The notes under the pieces: generated by a model | Seen by the model: only the letters and a program-made list of their open reading frames with translations | Databases searched by the model: none | What the model was told of the DNA's origin: nothing | Shown: piece after piece, positions 15,390-21,791 of the stretch | Layout: each line of letters opens with the position of its first letter | Numbering within the stretch: the first letter of the stretch is position 1 | Position numbers and translations under genes: made by a program | NCBI GenBank assembly: GCA_026398575.1 | Contig: JAPLSP010000711.1 | Span: 1 to 21,791, forward strand | DNA from: Candidatus Sumerlaeota bacterium | GTDB lineage: Bacteria > Sumerlaeota > Sumerlaeia > JADFCT01 | DNA: 21,791 bases | Reading direction: 5' to 3'

Positions 15390-17957
15390 ATGAAAAGACT
15401 CAATCCATACGCAATCTTTGCGGCGGTCATGGCGATCGTCGCGCTGGGCGCTTTTAATTCATCCGCCGCGCCGGCGCGCGCCAAGAAGATCGAGCATCGT
15501 TCCGAGCTGTGTTTCGGCCCGCGGGCCGAAGGGCGCCTGGGAGATTATCTGCTCGAAAACAGCAGGGTCCGGCTTGTCATTGCGGCGCCGGGAGGGGCCG
15601 AACGCAAAGTCCCGGCCGGCGCGGTGATTGACGCCGGGCGCCCGCCTTTTTTTCTCGATCCTTTGGTTTTTTGCGTTCCTACTTACGCCTTGCAGATCGA
15701 AGCGCCCCTGCGGGCCGTTTCCGTGGAGGTCGCCTCGCCCGGCGGAACTCCCGAAGGCAATGCGGCGATCGTTGTTCGCGCCGTATCGCTGATGGATAAG
15801 GACCTGACGGTCGAGACGCGATATGAATTGTCCGCAGACTCGCGCGCCGTGCGCGTGGTTTCAACGCTGCGCAACGCCATGGCGCGTCCGCTCAAGAGTC
15901 TTTACGCCGGCGATGTGATGGCGTGGGGCGATCTGCGGTTGTTCGTTCCCGATTACGGGCTGGTGGAGAGCTCGGGCGAATGCGTGGCGACGTGGCTCGG
16001 GGGATATACGCGGGCGGGCGACGCCTGCCTGGGCGTCGCCAGCACAAACGTTATTCACATGGTCTATCAGCATAATCCCGATCCAGCAAAGCGCCTGTCG
16101 GCGCTGGCATATCTGACCACGCAATCCGTCGTCGCCGGCGCTGCGGTGACGTGGGAACGCTATCTGCTGATTGCCGACCGCAACCTGGCCGCGGTCTCGG
16201 ATTTCGCATACCGTTTGCGCGGAGACGCCGTCGGAACCGTCGAAGGCGCCGTGCTGGACGGCGCGACGCAGGCGCCGTTGGCCGATTGCCCTATCAAAGT
16301 GCTTTCCGTCCGCAAAAAAGGCGAACGCGAGTCGCCCTTCACGTACACCATCAGCGATGACAAAGGGCATTTCCGCTTCCTGGCGCTCCCGGGATCATAC
16401 TTCCCGTGGGGAGAGCCGCTGGACCGCCCTCCCACCGTCGCCATGCAGGGAACCCGGTGGCTGCTGCCGGACAAAACGGTTGATCAAACCGTTCTGGTCC
16501 CTCCCGCCATCGAAACCGCTTATTCGATCATAGACGAGGAAACGAGCCGTCCCTGCCCCGCCAAGCTGACGTTTGCTCCGATCCCGCCGACGCCTCCGGT
16601 GGATTTCGGTTTGCCGAACACGGCTAAAGGAGGGTCCAGCCTTTGTGTGGCCGAGGGGCGCGGAACCTTGCGATTGCCTTCGGGCAACTATGACGTTTTC
16701 GTCAGCCGCGGGCCGGAATTTGAAGTGGTCAAGACGTTGCTGCAAGTCAAGGGGGGTCAGGAAAACATTGTGCGCGCCACGCTCCGGCGCGTCGTGGATA
16801 CCAGGGGATGGATTTGCGTGGACTTTGGCGCAAAGACGCGCGCCTCTTATGACGGCCTCCTGACGCCCGCCGACCGACTCATCACCGCCGCCGCCGAAGG
16901 CGTGGAAATAATCGTGACGGGCGATGACGGCGTGGCCACCGATCTGAGCCGCGATCCCGTCGCCGCAAAGCTGGCGCCCTGGGTCAAAACGGTTCCCGGC
17001 AAGCGCATTCGCTTTTCGGATTCGGGGCGGCCGGGAGATTATCTGGTTTTCCCCGTTCCGCCGGAGGCGGATCACGCCGCGCTGAGCAAACAGGAATACG
17101 CGGCGAAAGATTCGCGCGAGCTGACGCGCCTGTTGCGCGAGCATTATCCCGGCGCGCTCGTGCAACTCAACGAGGCGTCCGTCGCCGGGGAAGGCCTTTT
17201 CGCCGCCGCCGGCTATGATCCATTCGCGCCGGCGGAAACCCGCAAACTTCCGTCGCCCGACGTGGTCAGCCATGATTTCGATCTGTTGGAGATCGTGAGC
17301 GCCGGGCGGCTGGGCGAATGGCGGCGCGGCCTGCATCTGGCGGTCAGTTTGATGCGCACAGGCAGTCGCTTCGGCGTGACGGGGAGTTCGTTCTCGCGCG
17401 GCGGAAACGGCATGGAGATTGGCTATCCGCGCGTTTATGTCCCATCCTCGACGGACGATCCGGCGAAGATTGACGTGGCTGAAATCCTGCGCAACCTCAA
17501 GGCGGGAAAAACGCTGATCACCAACGGGCCCTTTGCGCGCGTGAAGTTCGCCGGGGCCGAACCGGGGGCGATGGGCGCGGCGAAGGGGAAAAGCGTGGAT
17601 TGCGACCTCGTGGTTCAGCGCCCGCTGTGGGTGGGCGTGGAGGCGGTTGAGATTCTGTCCGACGCGGGCATGCTGCAACGAATCATGATCCGCTCCAACC
17701 GCAATCTGACGGTCTTTCCCCAGGGCGGCGCCGATGAGTCGCCGCTGTTTCCCGTGGTTCTGCTGACGCCGGGCGCGGATCAGATCATGTCGCTGGCGAT
17801 TTTCGGGGCGCCTTCGCGCTGGCCGGTTCTGGCGCCGCGCGGCTGGCGGGAGGAAGACAAGGTTCCCTTCCTGGCGATTACGGGACCAGTCTTGCTCGAC
17901 GGCAATGGCGACGGACGGTTTGATCCCGGACCGCTCGCCGGCGCGCCGGGAAAATGA
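15390..17957 (+). CDS. Exported CehA/McbA-like PHP metallohydrolase homologue with lost metal ligands
   Basis: The 855-residue protein starts with a Sec signal peptide (residues 1-27, ending NSSAA). Residues about 35-275 form a beta-rich region; 281-370 look like a carboxypeptidase regulatory-like fold (GTVEGAVLDGATQAPLADC ... DDKGHFRFLALPGSY). Residues about 470-715 align by eye with the PHP hydrolase domain of CehA/McbA: SYDGLLTPADRLITAAAEGV, VTGDDGVATD, YPGALVQLNEAS, FGVTGSSFS and KTLITNGPF. Where active members have HxH, TDHN, NHPR and SDSH, this protein has DFG, TGDDG, NEAS and SFSR, so the usual metal ligands are missing. It is thus probably a binding or structural relative and not a hydrolase. 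GGAAGG lies 5 nt before ATG 15390; the open frame reaches back to 15234 inside the previous gene. Its stop overlaps the next gene's possible start (ATGA). Confidence 0.85.
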   Translation: MKRLNPYAIFAAVMAIVALGAFNSSAAPARAKKIEHRSELCFGPRAEGRLGDYLLENSRVRLVIAAPGGAERKVPAGAVIDAGRPPFFLDPLVFCVPTYALQIEAPLRAVSVEVASPGGTPEGNAAIVVRAVSLMDKDLTVETRYELSADSRAVRVVSTLRNAMARPLKSLYAGDVMAWGDLRLFVPDYGLVESSGECVATWLGGYTRAGDACLGVASTNVIHMVYQHNPDPAKRLSALAYLTTQSVVAGAAVTWERYLLIADRNLAAVSDFAYRLRGDAVGTVEGAVLDGATQAPLADCPIKVLSVRKKGERESPFTYTISDDKGHFRFLALPGSYFPWGEPLDRPPTVAMQGTRWLLPDKTVDQTVLVPPAIETAYSIIDEETSRPCPAKLTFAPIPPTPPVDFGLPNTAKGGSSLCVAEGRGTLRLPSGNYDVFVSRGPEFEVVKTLLQVKGGQENIVRATLRRVVDTRGWICVDFGAKTRASYDGLLTPADRLITAAAEGVEIIVTGDDGVATDLSRDPVAAKLAPWVKTVPGKRIRFSDSGRPGDYLVFPVPPEADHAALSKQEYAAKDSRELTRLLREHYPGALVQLNEASVAGEGLFAAAGYDPFAPAETRKLPSPDVVSHDFDLLEIVSAGRLGEWRRGLHLAVSLMRTGSRFGVTGSSFSRGGNGMEIGYPRVYVPSSTDDPAKIDVAEILRNLKAGKTLITNGPFARVKFAGAEPGAMGAAKGKSVDCDLVVQRPLWVGVEAVEILSDAGMLQRIMIRSNRNLTVFPQGGADESPLFPVVLLTPGADQIMSLAIFGAPSRWPVLAPRGWREEDKVPFLAITGPVLLDGNGDGRFDPGPLAGAPGK

Positions 17958-19060
17958 ACCGGAATGGATTTCCACAAATTCAACCTGAATCCGGCGCGGC
18001 TGGTGGAGCCCCCCATCGAGCTGTCTCTTTCAAAGAGGGTAAATGCAATGCGGACCGGAACGGCGCCAGCATTTGGAGTGCGGTTGCTTGCTGCCGCTTT
18101 TGCTACGCTAATCTAATAGATAATCGAAGCAAAAGCGGCAGCAAGCAACCGCGGCGCTATCCCGTGATCGCTTCGCTTGAAGGCAATCCTTTGGCGCTCT
18201 ATCTGAGCGGATGCGGCTATCGCAAACCTTCGCGCTTCAAACAGACCTGCTGCCTTGCGCCGTTGCGAGCGCTTCCATATTTTATGACGCCGATACTCGC
18301 GATAGGGATATTCGCCAGCGCATTCACGTCCGGTCTGGGACTCTTAACGCTTTTGGCGCTACCGTTGGTTTTGCCCGTGTGGCGCTATGCGGCGTTCGAG
18401 CGCCTATGGCGGCAGTTCGCCCGCAGCGGCAAATTGGTGGATTGGTATTTGTCCCTGAAGCCGGATGAAATTGTCCTGGGCATTGCTGGAGGGCGGTTGC
18501 TGGGCAGTTTGAGATGGCATGCCCGGATAGCATTCCTATGGATTGCAGGTTTGGCGGTCATTATGAGCTATATGATTACTGAGTTTAATACTGAATCCTC
18601 TACCATCCTGATATGCGCCGCATGCGCGATTGCCGCATTTCAATTCATCATCGCATTGGACACGGTTTATTCGACGTTGGATTCCATTGCCGTCTCGATT
18701 CGGCGCGCCGCCTCGCCCGATCCTTTCCAGAAATTTGGCGGGCGCCTTGGCAACGTCACCGTCGGCTTGGGCTCCGCGCTTTGGCGCTCTGGAGTTCCTG
18801 CAGTAGTCAGCTTTACGGCGGTTTTATGCGGCGCATACTTGCTCGATAAGTTATTTCCTGGAATTGCACGCATGGTATCCGATGAGCTTTCTGGGATGAT
18901 GCTAATGATATTCTATAGCGTGAGCTGGACGGCGATCTGCGTGTTGACTCACGCTTATATGATGTTCGGCAGCAAACGGATTGTCACGGCATACCGCCGC
19001 GCAGTGGAAAACGTCACACAGTGTTTGCCGGACGTGATCGAAGCGAATCCGCCGCGATAA
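17954..19060 (+). CDS. Multi-pass membrane protein, paralog 1 of 3, with replaced 5' end
   Basis: I do not recognise the family. From RRYPVIASLEGNPLALYL onward it matches the two following genes: WRYAAFERLWRQFARSGKLVDWYL, PDEIVLGIAGGRLLG, ALDTVYSTLDSIAVSIRRA and the ending LPDVIEANPP. About five or six hydrophobic helices are visible. Upstream of RRYPV the frame reads through a palindromic element (18080-18152) and unrelated sequence, so the native start (MxxxxxYxPxWLxRRYP in paralogs 2 and 3) is gone. The ATG at 17954 overlaps the previous stop as ATGA and would give 368 residues with about 67 foreign N-terminal residues; a GTG at 18164 is the other possibility but lacks a ribosome site. The gene may be expressed by translational coupling, or it may be a 5'-damaged copy. 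Confidence 0.68.
   Translation: MNRNGFPQIQPESGAAGGAPHRAVSFKEGKCNADRNGASIWSAVACCRFCYANLIDNRSKSGSKQPRRYPVIASLEGNPLALYLSGCGYRKPSRFKQTCCLAPLRALPYFMTPILAIGIFASAFTSGLGLLTLLALPLVLPVWRYAAFERLWRQFARSGKLVDWYLSLKPDEIVLGIAGGRLLGSLRWHARIAFLWIAGLAVIMSYMITEFNTESSTILICAACAIAAFQFIIALDTVYSTLDSIAVSIRRAASPDPFQKFGGRLGNVTVGLGSALWRSGVPAVVSFTAVLCGAYLLDKLFPGIARMVSDELSGMMLMIFYSVSWTAICVLTHAYMMFGSKRIVTAYRRAVENVTQCLPDVIEANPPR
18080..18152. repeat. Palindromic element with 25-bp perfect arms inside the 5' part of membrane paralog 1
   Basis: The arm 18080-18104 is the exact reverse complement of 18128-18152; allowing one mismatch the stem gains 2 more pairs. The 23-nt centre is AT-rich. Homology between paralogs 1 and 2 begins at the right edge of the element (GCGGCGCTATCC at 18151), which marks it as an insertion or recombination boundary. 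It resembles dispersed REP-type palindromes and encodes no protein of its own. Confidence 0.9.
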
Positions 19061-19074
19061 GCAAGGGGCGCTGG

Positions 19075-20025
19075 ATGAACGGACATCAATATAAATATGT
19101 CCCTGCCTGGCTGGCGCGGCGCTATCCGGTGATCGCTTCGCTTGAGGAAAATCCCCTGGCGCTCTATCTGAGTGGATGCGGCTACGGAGTGCGCCGTTGG
19201 TATTCGGGCGGCAAGGCGCGCGCGCCGATTGCCTCGGCGCCTTATTATATGCTCCCGATGCTGATCCTGTTCGCCTCGGTTTTCGCCTCGGTTTTTTGCA
19301 TCGGCGCTTTATTCTCGCCGGTGGTTCTGGTCTTCTTCCGCTATTTCATGTTCGAAAAATGGTGGCGCGAATGCGGACGGGATGGCAAACTCATGGATTG
19401 GTATCTGTGCATGGGGCCGCAGGAAATTGTTCTGGGTATTGCCGGCGGGAGGCTGATCGGGCGCACGGCGGGACATGCCGTTGCGGCCACTGTCCTGTCT
19501 TTGCCCGTCTGCGTTCTGGTTTATCTCGGCGGTTTATCCAGCAGCGGATTCGATTGGCCGGATATCGCCAGTCTCTTGCTTGCCGCCTCCGGTGTTTTTT
19601 GCATTTATGCGATGCAGTTTTTGGTGGCGATGGATTCGATCTATACAACGCTCGAAGCCATTGCGCTCTCAGCCCGGCGCGCTGCAATCCCCCATGTCGC
19701 CGCACGATTCAGCGCGCGCTTCGGAGACGCCATCAATGGCTGGGCCAACGGCCTGCTGAGAGTGGGGACGCCATTGCTGCTGGGAATACTGGCCGGGGCG
19801 CTGCTGCTGGGCTTTCTTGCGCTCGCGAACGCAATCAGCAAAGCGGGCATTCCGGTCAATGCGCTCTATGGCGTGGCGCTGGTCGCCGCCGCCAGCGCGG
19901 TGATAGGTATTTATTTTTTCATGCTGCACGCGCGCCACTTGATTCCACGCGCCTATCTGCGGGCGGTTTATAGCGTGCAGGATTATCTGCCCGCCATCCT
20001 CGACGCCAATCCGCCGGCGCTCTAA
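19075..20025 (+). CDS. Multi-pass membrane protein, paralog 2 of 3 (function unknown)
   Basis: The 316-residue protein is the best-preserved copy of the triplet. The order is a short cytoplasmic-type N-terminus (YVPAWLARRYPVIASLEENP), a hydrophobic hairpin (about residues 58-93), an amphipathic middle with RYFMFEKWWREC, KLMDWYLCMGPQEIVLGIAGG, and then further hydrophobic helices near 140-160, 168-195, 235-262 and 270-290, with MQFLVAMDSIYTTLEAIALS between. It ends in AYLRAVYSVQDYLPAILDANPP. The Trp/Arg-rich middle and conserved DSIYTTLE do not match any transporter signature I know. ATG 19075 is preceded by AAGGGG at a good distance; it follows paralog 1 by 14 bp and precedes paralog 3 by 19 bp, so the three are surely one transcript. 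A complex of three related subunits is a reasonable inference. Confidence 0.86.
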   Translation: MNGHQYKYVPAWLARRYPVIASLEENPLALYLSGCGYGVRRWYSGGKARAPIASAPYYMLPMLILFASVFASVFCIGALFSPVVLVFFRYFMFEKWWRECGRDGKLMDWYLCMGPQEIVLGIAGGRLIGRTAGHAVAATVLSLPVCVLVYLGGLSSSGFDWPDIASLLLAASGVFCIYAMQFLVAMDSIYTTLEAIALSARRAAIPHVAARFSARFGDAINGWANGLLRVGTPLLLGILAGALLLGFLALANAISKAGIPVNALYGVALVAAASAVIGIYFFMLHARHLIPRAYLRAVYSVQDYLPAILDANPPAL

Positions 20026-20044
20026 AAGGAAGGCGACTGCCGCC

Positions 20045-21037
20045 ATGGACCAGGAGCGCGCAAAATTTTATCCCAACTGGCTGATCATGCAATTTCCCGC
20101 CATCACCGTGATCAGGGATAATCCGTTGGCGCAATTTCTCGCGGGCCGGGCCTACGGGCGCCGCCGGTGGTTCCGCCGCTCCCAGGCCATGCCGCCGGCG
20201 CCGATTGAGGCGTATCTAATGCAGCCGATTTTGGCGGCAGCGATTTGGGGGATTTATTCGATTTTGGATAGCGTGTTCCTCACGGCGTTTGCGCTCTTCG
20301 TTATTCTTCCAACAATGCTCATCGCCTGGCGCTATGCCGTATGGGAGCATTGGTGGCGCCGGATGACACAAGTCATCAATCTGCAGGAATGGCATCTGAG
20401 CATGGCGCCCAAAGATATCGCGCTGGGGATAGCCTGGGGCGCGATTCTCAGGAGCCTGCGGGGACATTGCATCGCCGCAATTGTCTGGCCTTCGTTGCTT
20501 ATCGCGACGCATTTCGCTTCCATGCGAATGACGAATTCCTCCCCCAATGTGATCTACTATGTTTTCGCTGTCATCATTATTTTCCTGCTTCAATGGGCCG
20601 TCCTTGTGGATTCGATCTATTCGATTTTCGTCTCTCTTTCCGTTGGAGGCAAGTGGGCCTCGCGTCCGATTCGCGGAACGCCATTCCTGGCCCGATTCAA
20701 AGCAATCGCCTCCGGAGCGATCCACCAATGGTTTCGACTTGGTTTTTCCGCAATAGCAGGCTTTGTCCTGGGCGCACTTATGGGGGATATTATTTATATG
20801 CTAATTCTCCTACTATTAATCCCGCTTGGGATCTCGGGGCCCGCTTCAAGCTATCAGAATGAGATTATCCTCATAGGTATGATCGGCGCTTGCTCGCTTG
20901 GATGGTTTGTTTCCTTCTATGCGCTCTTTATCCGACGCTTGATGGATAGCGATTATTATCAAGCGGTTGACACGGAATCCTTCGATCTCCGCGATATTTT
21001 TGAGGCGAATTCCGCAGGACCCGGCGGAAACTCATAA
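20045..21037 (+). CDS. Multi-pass membrane protein, paralog 3 of 3 (function unknown)
   Basis: The 330-residue protein is the most diverged member. It keeps the YPNWLIMQFPAITVIRDNPL start, WRYAVWEHWWRRM, LQEWHLSMAPKDIALGIAWG, VLVDSIYSIFVSLS and a weakened ending (DLRDIFEANSAG). Five or six hydrophobic segments are present, including a very hydrophobic IIYMLILLLLIPLGI. Where paralogs 1 and 2 have SGCGY, this copy has AGRAY, so the shared Cys is lost; GGR is replaced by GAI. AAGGAAGG lies upstream of ATG 20045. It is followed after 19 bp by the MNIO-like gene. The divergence suggests that the three copies have distinct roles and are not mere dosage copies. Confidence 0.86.
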   Translation: MDQERAKFYPNWLIMQFPAITVIRDNPLAQFLAGRAYGRRRWFRRSQAMPPAPIEAYLMQPILAAAIWGIYSILDSVFLTAFALFVILPTMLIAWRYAVWEHWWRRMTQVINLQEWHLSMAPKDIALGIAWGAILRSLRGHCIAAIVWPSLLIATHFASMRMTNSSPNVIYYVFAVIIIFLLQWAVLVDSIYSIFVSLSVGGKWASRPIRGTPFLARFKAIASGAIHQWFRLGFSAIAGFVLGALMGDIIYMLILLLLIPLGISGPASSYQNEIILIGMIGACSLGWFVSFYALFIRRLMDSDYYQAVDTESFDLRDIFEANSAGPGGNS

Positions 21038-21056
21038 CTCTACGATAGGTGAAACG

Positions 21057-21791
21057 ATGACTCAACCGCCCGCTCGCATTGCCGCCAATTATTCGACTCA
21101 TTTGATGAAGCTCATGGAACGCCGACCGGAATTAGTCGTCAAGGTCAACGATTGGAATTCGATTGGGATCACGCAGGACGTCCTGCGCCGTTTCCCGCGC
21201 GCCGAGTTTCTGGTGCATCTGACCCTGGCGCTCGCTTCCAGGACGACGGTCAATCAATCCGGCAAACTATGGAAAGAGCTGATGGAATTGGTTCCAATGA
21301 CGCATACGCCTTATCTCTCGGCGCATATCGCGTTCAATTGCCACGTGGATTATACAATGGAAGGCAAATGGATCTTCGGCGAACGGTTGACCGAAGACGA
21401 GCAGATTGAAAACACGAAACGCAATGTGGCGATCCTGCGCGAGGCTTTCGGGTTGGAAGTTCTTCTTGAGAACCAGACGAATGTCTATGGCGGAACCATC
21501 ATTCCGCCTTCCATCCAAGGCTGCACGGCGCCCCTCTTCATGGCTCGCGCCCTCGAAGCGACGGGCTGCCCGATGCTGCTCGATCTGGCTCATGCCCGCG
21601 TTAACGCCGCCTTTCTCGGGATGACGGTAGAGGAATACCTTGCGCCATTACCGCTCGAAACCGTGCGCGAAATCCATCTGTCCGGATGCCGCGTCGTCAA
21701 AGACAATCTGCTGAGCGACGAGCACGTGGAACTCGAGGAGATTGATTATGAATTGTTGCGCCAGACGCTGCTTCGCTGCCACCCGTACGCG
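21057..21791 (+). CDS. DUF692/MNIO-family TIM-barrel protein, 3' end missing
   Basis: 245 residues are visible before the edge. The start IAANYSTHLMKLMERRPEL and later LLLENQTNVYG-type (LEVLLENQTN), CPMLLDLAHARVNAAFLGM and LPLETVREIHLSG segments match the xylose-isomerase-like TIM-barrel family DUF692, now called MNIO (multinuclear non-heme iron oxidative enzymes) because MbnB and TglH use an iron cluster to modify peptides. Candidate metal ligands are H54, H90, E138, D176, H179, H207 and the D221/H223 region; I infer these from pattern, not alignment. AGGTG lies 7 nt before ATG 21057, 19 bp after membrane paralog 3. Characterised MNIOs act on ribosomal peptides with a partner protein; no precursor peptide is visible in this window. 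One may lie past the right edge, or the enzyme may have another substrate. Confidence 0.85.
   Translation, partial: MTQPPARIAANYSTHLMKLMERRPELVVKVNDWNSIGITQDVLRRFPRAEFLVHLTLALASRTTVNQSGKLWKELMELVPMTHTPYLSAHIAFNCHVDYTMEGKWIFGERLTEDEQIENTKRNVAILREAFGLEVLLENQTNVYGGTIIPPSIQGCTAPLFMARALEATGCPMLLDLAHARVNAAFLGMTVEEYLAPLPLETVREIHLSGCRVVKDNLLSDEHVELEEIDYELLRQTLLRCHPYA

Noticed and set aside
16395..17975. 526-codon minus-strand open frame opposite the degenerate CehA/McbA-like gene
   Set aside because: The Arg/His/Pro-rich composition is typical of antisense GC-rich frames, and the plus-strand protein has a signal peptide, RBS and domains.
1..21791. tRNA, rRNA or known riboswitch
   Set aside because: I saw no cloverleaf-type arms, rRNA-like stretch or recognised aptamer core by eye; a covariance-model scan was not possible.

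Overview
The window looks like a chromosomal contig from an uncultured or little-studied Gram-negative-type bacterium. It has a mostly GC-rich backbone, secreted proteins with Sec-type signal peptides, a MqnP/UbiA-type quinone prenyltransferase, and intergenic regions packed with GC-rich palindromes and short tandem repeats (GTCGGAC-like, CAGGGGT and CTGAAAAC-like units). This repeat style reminds me of PVC-group and related metagenomic genomes (Verrucomicrobiota, Kiritimatiellota, Lentisphaerota), but that is a weak inference and no rRNA or marker gene settles it.

Minus-strand block, 1-8468. In transcription order this is dnaE (Pol III alpha), a small antitoxin/ParE-like toxin pair, accA, a frameshifted and truncated dinD-like remnant, and a visibly AT-rich Eco57I/type IIG-like DNA methyltransferase that runs off the left edge. 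dnaE-accA is a known bacterial neighbour pair (as in E. coli), so the TA module sits as an insertion inside it. dinD plus R-M looks like an acquired defence island that is partly decayed.

Plus-strand block A, 8881-11380. Two paralogous exported proteins with conserved paired cysteines (CPVC and CKKC) are followed by a radical SAM/SPASM enzyme with all cluster cysteines in place. This is a candidate maturation locus that I do not recognise.

Repeat-rich block, 11381-12930. It holds a 35-bp tandem array running into a three-level nested inverted repeat, then an RlaP-like nucleotidyltransferase, then a perfect 30-bp-arm inverted repeat. A class I SAM methyltransferase follows, and then a 165-bp low-complexity gap.

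Plus-strand block B, 13879 to the right edge, is a tightly spaced probable operon. It encodes a UbiA-family prenyltransferase, a PAS plus zinc-knuckle protein, and an 855-residue exported protein whose CehA/McbA-like PHP domain has lost its expected metal ligands. Three tandem paralogous multi-pass membrane proteins follow, then a DUF692/MNIO-type TIM-barrel protein cut by the edge. The 5' end of the first membrane paralog has been replaced by a palindromic element. The membrane triplet with the MNIO-like enzyme, and the CxxC pair with the radical SAM enzyme, are the best candidates for undescribed systems here.
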